NCBI GenBank assembly: GCA_029233925.1
Contig: JARGOX010000005.1
Span: 295,606-359,605 of the forward strand
Length of the DNA: 64,000 nucleotides
Direction: 5' to 3'
Origin: Rhizobiaceae bacterium
Lineage (GTDB): Bacteria; Pseudomonadota; Alphaproteobacteria; Rhizobiales; Rhizobiaceae
In this document: positions 46,530 to 55,737 of the stretch, piece by piece
How positions within the stretch are numbered: the stretch's first letter is position 1
How the letters are laid out: each line of letters opens with the position of its first letter
The notes under the pieces: model-generated
Told to the model about the DNA's origin: nothing
What the model saw: only the letters and a program-made list of their open reading frames with translations
The model's database searches: none
Program-made: the position numbers and the translations under genes

Positions 46530-47390
46530 ATGGGAATAGCCGAAGCCATTGTGCAGGGCGTGCTCCTGGGTGGACTATACGCGATATTTGCTGCCGGGTT
46601 GAGCCTCGTGTTCGGTGTCATGCGGCTGGTTAATATCGCCCATGGCGACTTTATTGTACTGGCTGCCTATATCGCCCTCATGGTGGTCAGCCTCACCGGC
46701 CTGCATCCATTTGCGTCGCTGTTGATCGTGGTGCCGTTGATGGCATTGATCGGGTATGGCTTGCAGCGGTTCGTGCTTGAAAGAACGCTGGGTGAAGATC
46801 TGCTTCCGCCCATTCTGGTGACATTCGGATGTGCAGTCATCATCCAGAACGCTCTGTCGGCACTGTTTTCCACGGATGCACAGCGCCTTAGCGCCGGTTC
46901 AATAGAAACCGACAGCCTGCAAGTTGCCGGATTGTCGATTGGTGTCCTGCCCTTGCTGACCTTTGCCATTGCGGTGGCCATCATTGCAGCGCTTGAGTTC
47001 GTGTTTTTCCGCTCCCGTATCGGCCGTGCTTTCCGGGCCACATCCGATGATCCCGAGACAGCACAGATCGTGGGTGTTTCCACCAAGCATGTGTTCGGTC
47101 TGGCAATGGCGCTTTCTTTTGGTGTCATGGCAATTGCCGCAGTGCTGCTGGCGGCGCGTTCCAGCTTTGACCCCTTCTCCGGACCGGCGCGGCTGATCTA
47201 CGGCTTCGAGGCGGTCATCATCGGTGGACTGGGCAATTTGTGGGGAACGCTTGCTGGCGGGATTGTGCTGGGTATTGCCCAAACACTTGGCGCGCAGATA
47301 TCGCCGTCGTTCCAGATCCTCGCCGGGCATCTGGTTTTCTTTGTTGTGCTGGCGCTGAAACCACGCGGCCTGTTTCCAAGGATGGACTGA
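46530..47390 (+). CDS. LivH-type ABC transporter permease
   Basis: The product has 286 residues and about eight membrane helices. The opening VQGVLLGGLYAIFAAGLSLVFGVMRLVNIAHGDFIVLAAY is the classic LivH signature, and the EAA-like loop appears as FRATSDDPETAQIVGVSTKHVFGLAMALSFG. The C-terminal EAVIIGGLGNLWGTLAGGIVLGIAQTLG is also typical. It is one of two inner-membrane permeases of this importer. SD GGAG precedes ATG 46530. Confidence 0.93.
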   Translation: MGIAEAIVQGVLLGGLYAIFAAGLSLVFGVMRLVNIAHGDFIVLAAYIALMVVSLTGLHPFASLLIVVPLMALIGYGLQRFVLERTLGEDLLPPILVTFGCAVIIQNALSALFSTDAQRLSAGSIETDSLQVAGLSIGVLPLLTFAIAVAIIAALEFVFFRSRIGRAFRATSDDPETAQIVGVSTKHVFGLAMALSFGVMAIAAVLLAARSSFDPFSGPARLIYGFEAVIIGGLGNLWGTLAGGIVLGIAQTLGAQISPSFQILAGHLVFFVVLALKPRGLFPRMD

Positions 47391-47393
47391 CCC

Positions 47394-48368
47394 ATGTCAA
47401 AATCTGCACTTCGTGTTGCTATCGGTTTGACTGTGATTACGGCAATTCTCGCAGCAGCCCCCTGGTTTGCGGGGCGCGCGGATTTGCGTCTTATCGGCGA
47501 GATCATGAGTTATATGGCGCTGGCGATTCTGTGGAACCTGTTGGCCGGATATGCAGGGCTTGTATCCGTCGGCCAGCAGGCCTTCGTCGGCCTGGGTGGC
47601 TATTGTCTGTTTATCTGCGTGATCTGGTTCGATTTTCCACCCCTGGCGGCCGTGCCCCTGGCAGCGCTGGTCGCCGGTGCGGCAGGCGCCATCTTTGCCC
47701 CTCTGCTGTTCAGGCTTGAAGGCGCCTATTTTGCAGTCGGCACATGGGTGGCGGCCGAAACCGTTGCCTTGATTTTTGCGGCCATTCCCTCGCTTGGCGC
47801 TGGGGCAGGCATGTCACTGCCCACTGCTGCGGTAAAGGCAATCGCGTCCAGCCGGGAACTCAGGGAATGGACTGTTTACTGGCTGCTTCTGGCAATCGGC
47901 ATGGGTGTGCTTGGCGGCGTCTATCTGCTCATCCGCTCCAAGGCAGGCCTTGCATTGATGGCTCTACGCGACAATCCAACAGCGGCAGGTTCGCTTGGGG
48001 TGGATATCTGGTGGACGCGCTTCTGGACCTATCTTGGCGTTGCAGCGGCAACCGGTGCGGTCGGCTCCGTTATTTTCCTTCAGAAATTGCGAATTTCACC
48101 TGATGCAGGATTTTCACTGAACGATTGGACCGCAATTGTGATTTTTATGGTGGTTATCGGAGGAATCGGGCGGATCGAGGGTGCAATCGTCGGCACACTG
48201 ATCTATTTCCTGCTGCGCGAACTCCTGGTCGACTATGGTACGATTTATCTGATCGTGCTGGGCCTGGCTGGAATATTGGTCATGATGTTCTCGCGATCAG
48301 GTTTATGGGGCATCGTGGAACGCCGACTGGGCTGGTCCCTGCTGCCAACCCGGCGGTTGCGTGAATAA
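47394..48368 (+). CDS. LivM-type ABC transporter permease
   Basis: The product has 324 residues and eight to ten membrane helices, with the LivM features AILWNLLAGYAGLVSVGQQAFVGLGGYCLFI, the cytoplasmic loop KAGLALMALRDNPTAAGSLGVDIWW and IVIFMVVIGGIGRIEGAIVGTLIYFLLRELL. It is the second permease of the importer, starting three bases after livH. The GntR gene follows 16 bases after its stop, so regulator and transporter share a transcript. Confidence 0.92.
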   Translation: MSKSALRVAIGLTVITAILAAAPWFAGRADLRLIGEIMSYMALAILWNLLAGYAGLVSVGQQAFVGLGGYCLFICVIWFDFPPLAAVPLAALVAGAAGAIFAPLLFRLEGAYFAVGTWVAAETVALIFAAIPSLGAGAGMSLPTAAVKAIASSRELREWTVYWLLLAIGMGVLGGVYLLIRSKAGLALMALRDNPTAAGSLGVDIWWTRFWTYLGVAAATGAVGSVIFLQKLRISPDAGFSLNDWTAIVIFMVVIGGIGRIEGAIVGTLIYFLLRELLVDYGTIYLIVLGLAGILVMMFSRSGLWGIVERRLGWSLLPTRRLRE

Positions 48369-48384
48369 TACGGAGATAGGCTGA

Positions 48385-49128
48385 ATGCAGATCGGGCTGA
48401 CGAAAGATGCTGGCGCCTCCCAAAAAAGCAGAACGGCGCGCACTTGCAATTTGTTGCGTGAAGCCATTGTGAATGCGCAATTGAGGCCCGGCCAAAAGTT
48501 GCGCATTGATGAATTGGGCAAAACGTTTGATGCCAGCATCGGCGCCGTGCGCGAAGCGCTTTCTCGCCTTACGGCCGAGGGTCTCGTGATTGCCCAGCCA
48601 CAAAAAGGCTTCGTCGTTGCACCGATCTCCCGCCGCGACCTGATCGATCTCACCGAAGTTCGTATCGATATAGAAAACCGCTGCCTTGCCGCTTCGATCC
48701 GTAGTGGTGACCTTGACTGGGAAGTTGAGTTGTTGTCGCTGCATCACCGTTTGAAAGCCCTGGGCAGCAAATATCTCGACAAAAATGCTGAAGAAGCCAA
48801 TCAGTGGCACATTGTCCATGAGCGATTCCACGATCAACTTACAGCCGCGTGCGGAAACAGCTGGTGGCTGAAGCTGCGCAGGCAATTATACACTCAGTCC
48901 GAGCGCTACCGCAGGCTTTCCGGTCCTCTGGACAGCAAAGGCCGGGATATCACGGTGGAACACGGTGCCATTGCGGATGCTGCACTGGCCCGTGATGCCA
49001 AGACAGCCAAAGCTGCCATGACGGATCATTTGCGCCGCACTTGCGATATCATTTTGCAATCCGATATCCCCTTCTCCGATCCGGATGAGATTACCCGATC
49101 CGGAGACACTCGATCCAAGGCGGGTTGA
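48385..49128 (+). CDS. GntR family regulator, FCD/FadR subgroup
   Basis: The product has 247 residues. The winged-helix N-domain (about 20-85) shows LREAIVNAQLRPGQKLRIDELGKTFDASIGAVREALSRL, read in parts, and LVIAQPQKGFVVAPISRRDL. The C-domain (about 95-225) is an all-helical FCD ligand domain with the Asp/His metal-site pattern (DLTEVRIDIE, HIVHERFHDQL, EHGAIADAALA). Such regulators bind organic acids and usually repress catabolic genes. It ends the ABC operon and probably controls it and the divergent MFS/FAH genes via TTGTCGACAA-like sites. Confidence 0.9.
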   Translation: MQIGLTKDAGASQKSRTARTCNLLREAIVNAQLRPGQKLRIDELGKTFDASIGAVREALSRLTAEGLVIAQPQKGFVVAPISRRDLIDLTEVRIDIENRCLAASIRSGDLDWEVELLSLHHRLKALGSKYLDKNAEEANQWHIVHERFHDQLTAACGNSWWLKLRRQLYTQSERYRRLSGPLDSKGRDITVEHGAIADAALARDAKTAKAAMTDHLRRTCDIILQSDIPFSDPDEITRSGDTRSKAG

Positions 49129-49150
49129 AGGCTGACAACCGCGGATAACA

Positions 49151-49993
49151 TCACTCCACAGGCGCGAGCACGAAATCGAATTCGCAACGCCACACGACGG
49201 CGTCTTCATCCACTTTGACAAAGTCGCCGATCAGGGACTGCTTGACACCAAAAACGGTGTCGGAGTCGATATAGGGGTCATCGCCAACAAAGATGTGCGT
49301 CACCAGTTTCTGACAGCCGGATGCCGTTACAATCACATGGGTATGGGCAGGTCTGTATGGATGGCGGCCCATGCCGGTCAGCATATCGCCGACCGGGCCG
49401 TCGACCGGTACAGGGTATGAAACCGGCTTGATGCCGACGAAATCGTAAGCCCCATCCTCTCCCGTCACAAAGATGCCCCGGTTGTTCCATTTCGGTTGGA
49501 TGCCGGGCTGCTGAACATCGTAGAAGCCTTCCGCGTTGTCGGACCAAACATCAATTCTCGCGTCCCTGATCGGTTTGCCATCGGTATCGAGTACGCGGCC
49601 CCTGAAATGGCAGCTTTCCCCTATGCCATCGAGGCTGATATTCGTGCCCATTGCAAGTTCGGGAGCGCCGGCAACATGGAAAGGTCCGAGAACGGTGTTT
49701 TCCGTTGCGTTGGGCGGACGACGGTTGTTGACGGCATCGACCAGCATCGAGACGCCCAGGACGTCGCTAAGAAGAATGTATTCCTGACGCTCAGCAGAAC
49801 ATTTCTGCCCAGTGCGCGTGAGAAAATCGATTGCGCGCTCCCATTCATCGGGCGTGATCTCGATTTCCTTGATGATGTCATGCACATGCTTTGTGACCGT
49901 CGACATGATCAATTTGAAACGCGGATCGACATCGTCGGTCATCCGGGAAACAAACGCTTCAACTGAATTCTCTTCGGAAAAATACTGTGCCAT
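49151..49993 (-). CDS. Hydroxyquinol 1,2-dioxygenase-like intradiol dioxygenase
   Basis: The product has 280 residues. An N-terminal helical dimerisation part (about 1-95; ERAIDFLTRTGQKCSAERQEY) precedes the beta-sandwich with TENTVLGPFHVAGAPEL, the block typical of hydroxyquinol and related dioxygenases. The Fe(III) ligands are visible as Tyr in AEGFYDVQQ, Tyr and His in GMGRHPYRPAHTHVIV (Tyr, then two His). It would open hydroxyquinol or a catechol between the hydroxyls; hydroxyquinol gives maleylacetate. It is the third gene of an operon with a two-component monooxygenase. No maleylacetate reductase gene is in the window. Confidence 0.9.
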   Translation of the reverse strand: MAQYFSEENSVEAFVSRMTDDVDPRFKLIMSTVTKHVHDIIKEIEITPDEWERAIDFLTRTGQKCSAERQEYILLSDVLGVSMLVDAVNNRRPPNATENTVLGPFHVAGAPELAMGTNISLDGIGESCHFRGRVLDTDGKPIRDARIDVWSDNAEGFYDVQQPGIQPKWNNRGIFVTGEDGAYDFVGIKPVSYPVPVDGPVGDMLTGMGRHPYRPAHTHVIVTASGCQKLVTHIFVGDDPYIDSDTVFGVKQSLIGDFVKVDEDAVVWRCEFDFVLAPVE

Positions 49994-50073
49994 TCAGGCC
50001 CCCCCAACACGATTGCACGTCAGTCCATGACTGCCGCGCGTTGTTCATTCATTCGATACGCTGCCTGCCCGCA

Positions 50074-50622
50074 TCACAGATATTCGTCGATGTCGTCCCG
50101 TATGCTTGAAAAGAGTTTGCGAAGCTGGCGAAATCTTCTCGCACCATAAAGCAGCGTATCCTGGCTTGCTACATGTGCAGTCGCCACAACGTCACCGAAA
50201 AGTACGGTATGGGTGGAGTGTTCACTGCTTTCACCAAGCACGCAGTCGAACGCTGCTGCTGCTCCTTCAAGAACCGGCGCTCCCGTTTTCAAGGTCGTCC
50301 ACGTACCCGTTTCGAAACGGTCCGCATCCTCGCCACTCATACCGGCAAATACCATCGCAACCTTGTTCTGTTCCTCGGCAAGCACATTTACGCAGAATTT
50401 GCCAGCAGCCATGATCTTGTCGTGGGTAAAGCCATTGCGATTAATGCAGACGAGCAAACGCGGGGGCTGCGCGCAGACCGAGGAAACAGCTGTTGCAGTC
50501 AGCCCGAAGCGCTCACCATCAACCTCCGTGGTGATAACGCAGACTGAGGAGACGTGCTGTGCAATTGCGTTGATATACTCTGGTGCCGGAACCGGGGGCA
50601 GAGTCTGTTTTTTGCCTGGCAT
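50074..50622 (-). CDS. Flavin reductase, small component of the flavin monooxygenase
   Basis: The product has 182 residues of the HpaC/flavin-reductase-like family with the split-barrel FMN-binding fold: YINAIAQHVSSVCVITTEVDGERFGLTATAVSSVCAQPPRLLVCIN (read in parts), then FCVNVLAEEQNKVAMVFAG and the final SSEHSTHTVLFGDVV. It reduces FMN or FAD with NAD(P)H for the monooxygenase encoded ten bases upstream in the operon. ATG 50622 is chosen over longer forms because the family begins here and GAGG is nearby. Confidence 0.9.
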   Translation of the reverse strand: MPGKKQTLPPVPAPEYINAIAQHVSSVCVITTEVDGERFGLTATAVSSVCAQPPRLLVCINRNGFTHDKIMAAGKFCVNVLAEEQNKVAMVFAGMSGEDADRFETGTWTTLKTGAPVLEGAAAAFDCVLGESSEHSTHTVLFGDVVATAHVASQDTLLYGARRFRQLRKLFSSIRDDIDEYL

Positions 50623-50632
50623 CTGGATGGCC

Positions 50633-51829
50633 TCAGATAATCGGCGTGCCGACATCCACGCCCAGCAGGGACCGTCCGTAGATCTCCGCACCGGCATCAA
50701 ACAGCAACAAACCATGCATGTTGGCCGCCTGAATGTTGCGCGCATTCAACTGTATCGGGCTTTTGAGTGAAAGGCCTGCAGCCCCGCCAATCGTGTAAAG
50801 CTTGTTGACCGCATCGCGGCACAGGCGCGGAACCATGGCAATATCCATGCGGTAGCGGGCGCGCAACTGCAATGGCATTTTTTCGCCACGCCGTGCATAT
50901 TCATCCACATCGTCTGCTGCTTTGTAGAACAGCAATTCAGCCATACGAATCATGGTTTCCGCTTCACCCACTGCGATCTGCAACGGTGACCACTCATGGG
51001 AGATATGGCCGGTATACTGAACCATCTTGCCGGGAACCACCCGAAGGAATTCCTCCAGCGCATGTCTTGCGGCACCAATTACCGATGGCACGATGAACAT
51101 GCCCAGGACAGGCCCAGCCTGGCACTTATGGACAGATGGGGTATCTTCGCTGGCAAAGGCTTGCGTCTCATTTTCGAGAAGCGCCGGCAGGGAAACATAA
51201 CGGTGTGCTGGTATATGCACATCGGAGCATTTTACCGAATTGGACCCTGTACCCTGCAGGCCTGCCACGTGCCAGTCATCAAGCCGTACAACGTCGGAAA
51301 CCGGCACGGCAAAATCGCCTTGATCGATCATGTTTCCGTCCTGGTCCTCGACTGCGGCACCAAGTACCAGCCAGTTGGCTGCGGCATTGCCCGAAGCAAA
51401 TGGCCAGAAGCCGCTCAGGATGTAACTGCCATCCGCCTGTTTGACCGCTTTGCCGCGCGGGCCAATCACGGCAGCAATCGCCTGGTTCGGTCCGGTTGAG
51501 TAAATCTCTTCCTGCGCCTGCTCCGGCATGTGGGCAATGATGAAGTCATGTGCGTGATACACACCCAGTACCCATGCGGTTGCCTGGCAGCCTTTTGCAA
51601 TGGTGGAAACCGCATCCACATGCGCGCGCATGGACAATTCGGAGCCGCCCCATTTCTTGGCCCGGAAAATGCCCAGAAGGCCGCTATCGGCAAGAAGCTT
51701 GATGTTCTCCGGCGGGACTTTTCGATCACTGTCAGTTTCGATCTGTCGTGAGCGCAGTTCCGGAACAAGAGATTCCGCAACCGATTTCACATCAGCTTCG
51801 GACAGTGTTTTACCTGTGTGGATATTCAT
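50633..51829 (-). CDS. Group D flavin-dependent monooxygenase (acyl-CoA-dehydrogenase fold)
   Basis: The product has 398 residues and is an acyl-CoA-dehydrogenase-fold oxygenase like HsaA or HpaB-type hydroxylases rather than a dehydrogenase: GLLGIFRAKKWGGSELSM, AKGCQATAWVLGVYHAHDF, SGFWPFASGNAAANWLVLGA, WHVAGLQGTGSNSVKCSDVHIPAHRYVS and IGGAAGLSLKSPIQLNARNIQAANMH. With its flavin reductase it would hydroxylate a phenolic substrate to feed the hydroxyquinol dioxygenase, for instance resorcinol. It is the first gene of the operon, divergent from a TetR gene whose operator overlaps its promoter. ATG 51829 follows GGGAGGAAGC. Confidence 0.87.
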   Translation of the reverse strand: MNIHTGKTLSEADVKSVAESLVPELRSRQIETDSDRKVPPENIKLLADSGLLGIFRAKKWGGSELSMRAHVDAVSTIAKGCQATAWVLGVYHAHDFIIAHMPEQAQEEIYSTGPNQAIAAVIGPRGKAVKQADGSYILSGFWPFASGNAAANWLVLGAAVEDQDGNMIDQGDFAVPVSDVVRLDDWHVAGLQGTGSNSVKCSDVHIPAHRYVSLPALLENETQAFASEDTPSVHKCQAGPVLGMFIVPSVIGAARHALEEFLRVVPGKMVQYTGHISHEWSPLQIAVGEAETMIRMAELLFYKAADDVDEYARRGEKMPLQLRARYRMDIAMVPRLCRDAVNKLYTIGGAAGLSLKSPIQLNARNIQAANMHGLLLFDAGAEIYGRSLLGVDVGTPII

Positions 51830-51850
51830 TGCTTCCTCCCGATTTCATTC

Positions 51851-51882
51851 TTGAATGGTATTCAATTTTGAAGGGCTGTCAA
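51851..51882 (-). promoter_or_regulatory. Hydroxyquinol-operon promoter with TetR-type palindrome
   Basis: On the minus strand TTGACA (51877-51882) and TACCAT (51855-51860) are 16 bases apart. The perfect palindrome TTGAAT-GGT-ATTCAA (51851-51865) covers the -10, and a further ATTCAAT half-site lies nearby. The divergent TetR gene begins at 51978, so repression of the monooxygenase operon is likely. Confidence 0.65.
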
Positions 51883-51977
51883 TAATGAAAATTATTCAAT
51901 CAGGCTTGCCTGCAGTTGAAAAACCCATCATCCTATGCTGCGGGTCTATTTCCGTAAAATCGTCGCGAGGAATCTGT

Positions 51978-52613
51978 ATGAATATCGCAGATCAGCAAAA
52001 ACCCGGCCGGGTCGCCCGCCGCCGCCAGCGCAACCATGAAACGCTTATCAAGGCGGGGCAGGACGTAATGGCCGAAAAAGGTATCGATGCTGCAACAATG
52101 CAGGAGATAGCAGACCGTGCCGATTTGGGTGCGGGAACGGTCTACAGCTATTTCAAATCCAAGGACGACCTGGCGATAGCCGTGCTGGAAAGACTGATGC
52201 ATGATCTTGCCACCCGCATCGAGAAGGTCACTGACACGTTCGGCGATCCCGGTCAGGTCTATGCCTATGGCGTCTACAAGGTGATCGAAACGGCGACGGG
52301 GGATCTGCGCTGGAAGCAGCTTCTCAGTCGCTCGGAGGTTATCGCAGATGCGATGTATCGCCAGATGGGCCCGTTCGCTATCCGTGATCTGGAGAACGCC
52401 ACGCGGGCCGGGCGTTTCAGGGTTGAGGATGCAATGCTTACCTTCAAGATGGCTACCTATGCCATTGTCGGCGTGGCACTTGCGGTAACCACCGGCCAGA
52501 TGCCGGACTCCGTTATCGATGAATCCATTGTCGGCATCCTGTGCATGACAGGCATTGGACGTGATGAAGCAATTGAGCTTGCATCGCGAGAACGCCCGCC
52601 CCTGCCCGCCTGA
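51978..52613 (+). CDS. TetR family transcriptional regulator
   Basis: The product has 211 residues. A basic N-terminus (KPGRVARRRQRNHETLIKAG) leads into the HTH DAATMQEIADRADLGAGTVYSYFKSKDDLAIAV, then a helical ligand domain of the AcrR type. It is divergent from the flavin monooxygenase-reductase-dioxygenase operon and most likely represses it, relieved by the aromatic substrate or an intermediate. ATG 51978 follows GAGGAATCTGT. It is the only TetR protein of the island proper; the TetR at 36932 is unrelated in position and partner genes. Confidence 0.9.
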   Translation: MNIADQQKPGRVARRRQRNHETLIKAGQDVMAEKGIDAATMQEIADRADLGAGTVYSYFKSKDDLAIAVLERLMHDLATRIEKVTDTFGDPGQVYAYGVYKVIETATGDLRWKQLLSRSEVIADAMYRQMGPFAIRDLENATRAGRFRVEDAMLTFKMATYAIVGVALAVTTGQMPDSVIDESIVGILCMTGIGRDEAIELASRERPPLPA

Positions 52614-52674
52614 AATGCCTCGATTCCGATATCTTCTTTCATGGCGGCGGTGCACTCGCAGGGCCCGACCACCC

Positions 52675-53955
52675 TCATCTCAGCATGAAAATATCCATGC
52701 TGGTCAGCGAGACCTGGGGAACGAAGGTAATCACCAGCAAGACGATGAGAAACACGAAAAAGAACGGTGACACCCCACGATAGATGTCCGTCGTTCGCAT
52801 CCCGAGAACGGATTGCGCAACGAAGATGTTGATGCCGAATGGTGGCGTGAAAAGACCGATCGCAAGGTTCAAGGTCATGATGATACCGAAGTGAACCTTG
52901 TCGATACCGAGGGAATCCACGACCGGTATCAGCACCGGGGTCAGGAGCAGTATCGCCGACATCGGGTCCATGAAACAGCCCCAGATCAACAGCAGAATAT
53001 TCACGGCAATGAGGAATTGCCACGGTGTGATTTCCGCTTCCGTGATCCAGGCGACAATAGTCTGGGGAACCTGGTTTACCGTCAGAAGCCATGAGAACAG
53101 TCCGGCAACCGCCACGATTACCAGGATCTGCGACGTGAACACCACTGTCGAAACGGCGCAATCAAGTATGTCCCTGGCGCCCAGTTCGCGGAAAATGAAG
53201 CATGTCACGAGGATGGAATAGCCACAGGCGACAGCGGCCGCTTCGGTAGGCGAGAAAATACCGCCATAGATACCGCCAAGCACGATCACTGGCGCTCCCA
53301 AAGCCCAGATTGCCCGCCAGCTTGCTTTGGCAAACCCACTGAATGTTGGACGGGACCTCGAACCGAAGCCACCTGCGCGGGCGGCAATCATGATGTAAAT
53401 GGCAAGGATCAATGCAAGCAAAAGGCCGGGAAGAACGCCGGCAGCATAAAGCCGTGGAATGGAGGTCTCGGAAGACGCACCGTAAACGATCATCGGGATG
53501 GACGGCGGGATGATGATACCGATTGCACTGACCGAGGTGATCATGCCTGCCGAGAAACTCGGCGGATATGCATCCCGTATCATCGCCGGATGCATGACCT
53601 TGCCGACGGATGCAACCGCTGCAGCGCTTGAACCGGAAATGGCACCAAAGACCGTGGCTGTTCCCACCGTTGTCACACCCAGGGACCCGGGAAGCCCACC
53701 CACCATTGAGCGAACCCATTCAACGAGGCGAAGGGAGACTGTTCCCCGCGACATGATTTCTCCGGCAAGAATGAAGAATGGAACCGCAAGCAGGCCGGTG
53801 GCGTTCAGCGATCCGAAAAGATTCTGATGGATCGCGTTGAGCGGCATGTTCATGTAAAAGGCGATCGCGACAGTGGAGGCAGCCAGCAACACTGTAAAGA
53901 TCGGGAATCCGAAGATAAGCAGGAGCAGCGGAAGAATTCCAAGGGCGAAAGTCAT
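52675..53955 (-). CDS. TRAP transporter large permease (DctM)
   Basis: The product has 426 residues and about 12 membrane helices. Signatures are VPFFILAGEIMSRGTVSLRLVEWVRSMVGGLPGSLGVTTVGTATVFGAISGSSAAAVASVG, read in parts, IGIIIPPSIPMIVYG, and LNLAIGLFTPPFGINIFVAQSV near the C-terminus. It carries the ligand across the membrane with the small subunit, driven by an ion gradient. It overlaps the DctQ gene by four bases. Confidence 0.94.
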   Translation of the reverse strand: MTFALGILPLLLLIFGFPIFTVLLAASTVAIAFYMNMPLNAIHQNLFGSLNATGLLAVPFFILAGEIMSRGTVSLRLVEWVRSMVGGLPGSLGVTTVGTATVFGAISGSSAAAVASVGKVMHPAMIRDAYPPSFSAGMITSVSAIGIIIPPSIPMIVYGASSETSIPRLYAAGVLPGLLLALILAIYIMIAARAGGFGSRSRPTFSGFAKASWRAIWALGAPVIVLGGIYGGIFSPTEAAAVACGYSILVTCFIFRELGARDILDCAVSTVVFTSQILVIVAVAGLFSWLLTVNQVPQTIVAWITEAEITPWQFLIAVNILLLIWGCFMDPMSAILLLTPVLIPVVDSLGIDKVHFGIIMTLNLAIGLFTPPFGINIFVAQSVLGMRTTDIYRGVSPFFFVFLIVLLVITFVPQVSLTSMDIFMLR

Positions 53956-54482
53956 GTTCCATCGATCCCGATATCATCGGCCCGCCTGTCACTGTCACCA
54001 TGAAAGTCAGTCGGTTTTCCGGCTAACAAACGGATCAGGCGCAACAAGGCGACAAGAGAGATTGCAACAAGTCCAAGCGTGACAGAGGCGTGAATGATCC
54101 AGATCGGGATTTGCGCGGCATCGCTTTTCATGCCGAAGCGATATAATCTGGATACATAACCACTGGAAAGCCAGGCCACCCACAGGCCGAGGCCCGCGAT
54201 CACAAGCTGCTGGACAATGTTGAGTAAATGACGCGCCCGTGGCGCCAACATGTCTGCTACGATAGCCATGCGAATATCAGCGCCCTGCCAGGTGCATACG
54301 ATTGCACCCAGCCAGACAAGCGCGATCATCCCGAAGATCGAGATTTCATCTGCCCAGAGTATCGCCTTGTTGAAGACATAGCGGCTGATAACATTCCAGA
54401 TGCCGAGCGCCACCAGCACCAGCAACATGAGGCCCAACAGATATTGCAGGCCTCGCATCATTCTGTCTACTGCATTCAGCAT
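53952..54482 (-). CDS. TRAP transporter small permease (DctQ)
   Basis: The product has 176 residues and four membrane helices (about 12-32, 48-68, 88-110, 132-152). WNVISRYVFNKAILWADEISIFGMIALVWLGAIVCTWQGADIRM, in parts, is the DctQ signature. It scaffolds the large permease. The gene is 91 bases downstream of the receptor gene and overlaps dctM by four. Confidence 0.92.
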   Translation of the reverse strand: MLNAVDRMMRGLQYLLGLMLLVLVALGIWNVISRYVFNKAILWADEISIFGMIALVWLGAIVCTWQGADIRMAIVADMLAPRARHLLNIVQQLVIAGLGLWVAWLSSGYVSRLYRFGMKSDAAQIPIWIIHASVTLGLVAISLVALLRLIRLLAGKPTDFHGDSDRRADDIGIDGT

Positions 54483-54573
54483 TGCGCAGACTCACAATCA
54501 GGGAATGGTTTGGCAAGAAAACAGCTGGCGCGCGAAGACGGGTTCCGCGCCAGCGTGAATGGTGTTGACTCGT

Positions 54574-55593
54574 TCAGCGCGCAGCGGCCGCAGCGGCCTT
54601 CAGCGTATCGTAATCGGCCTGCAACTGTGAATCGGCGGAGACCACTTTTTCGACTTCCGCGGTCGTTACCGCCAGATATTGGTCACGCTCATCTCCTTCA
54701 AGCCGGGCAATCTTGCCACCCTGCTTTGCCCATACAGCTTCGAGCGCTTTTGGACCGGACTCCAGCTTGGCAGCATATGCAACCTTCGCCTTCTCTGCTT
54801 CGTCCCGCACGATTGTCTCCAATTCAGGGCCGATACTGGCAAGAAAGTCGCGGCTGACAATCCCGCCAATGACGGTGTATTTGCCGGGAAGGTAGAGTGC
54901 TTCTTTGGCAACATCGGCAAACTTGAAACCGACAGCCACCGGAATATTGATGGCAGCGCCATCAATCTGGCCGGTCTGAATACCCGGAAGCGCATCGCCA
55001 AGCGGCATTGCGACAGGCGCCACACCAAGAGCTTCGAACGGCTTGATAACCAGTGTGATTGCACCCGGAGTGCGAATTTTCTTGCCCTTGAAATCGGCGA
55101 TCTTGGTGATCGGATCCTTTGAGACCACGACCATCTGGCCGCTTGTCATCACGATGAGCGGCTCGACGCCGGCTTTGGAACCCATTTCGGCAAGCGCTGC
55201 CTTTACTTTCGGGTCGGAGAGTGTCTTGAGAGCATGGGCTTCGCTGTCAAAAAGCCCGTCCGCATCCAGTATCTGGAAGCGCGAATCCACCCCGGTCATG
55301 AAACCGATTGCCGGCATGGTCATCTCGATCGTTCCCATGGCCACGCCTTCAATCGTTGCCGGGATCGGACCCAATTGACTCGCAGGATAAAGCTGCACAT
55401 CAATGCGGCCACCGGAACTTTCCTCAACACCTTTTTCGAAAGCTTCCATCCATGCAGAAAGTGGATCAATCGGCGTTATTGGCGCTGGCGATGAAATCTT
55501 CATCACGAAATCAGCTGCTGGAGCTGCAGTAGCCGTGAACATGGCACCGCCGGAAATCATGGCAACAAGCGCCAATCCAAATGTTCTTTTCAT
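54574..55593 (-). CDS. TRAP transporter substrate-binding protein (DctP family)
   Basis: The product has 339 residues with a Sec signal peptide (FGLALVAMISGGAMFTATAAPA). DctP features are SPAPITPIDPLSAWMEAFEKGVEESSGGRIDVQLYPASQLG, in parts, the selectivity region FKGKKIRTPGAITLVIKPFEALGVAPVAMPLGDALPGIQTGQIDGA with the conserved Arg that binds carboxylates, and VIGGIVSRDFLASIG. The ligand is therefore probably a carboxylic acid. It is the first gene of the receptor-DctQ-DctM operon. GGGAGGACAAA precedes the ATG. A LysR-type site lies upstream, near the divergent lysR start. Confidence 0.92.
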   Translation of the reverse strand: MKRTFGLALVAMISGGAMFTATAAPAADFVMKISSPAPITPIDPLSAWMEAFEKGVEESSGGRIDVQLYPASQLGPIPATIEGVAMGTIEMTMPAIGFMTGVDSRFQILDADGLFDSEAHALKTLSDPKVKAALAEMGSKAGVEPLIVMTSGQMVVVSKDPITKIADFKGKKIRTPGAITLVIKPFEALGVAPVAMPLGDALPGIQTGQIDGAAINIPVAVGFKFADVAKEALYLPGKYTVIGGIVSRDFLASIGPELETIVRDEAEKAKVAYAAKLESGPKALEAVWAKQGGKIARLEGDERDQYLAVTTAEVEKVVSADSQLQADYDTLKAAAAAAR

Positions 55594-55713
55594 TTTGTCC
55601 TCCCTGACAATTTTTCCGGTTTTTGCTGCCAGGCGAACACGGGCTGCAGAAAACAGATCGCTTTTTGAATATCGTTCACCAGTGCTGCATGTTAGATGTT
55701 AAAAATACCGTAC

Positions 55714-55732
55714 TGATAACGAAAAGTGATCA
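55714..55732. promoter_or_regulatory. LysR-type operator (site 1), TGAT-N11-ATCA
   Basis: TGAT (55714-55717) and ATCA (55729-55732) are exactly 11 bases apart, the T-N11-A form of LysR boxes. The complement of the core reads TTTTC. It lies between the divergent lysR and TRAP genes and ends five bases before the lysR start, suiting autoregulation. Confidence 0.6.
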
Positions 55733-55737
55733 ATGAA

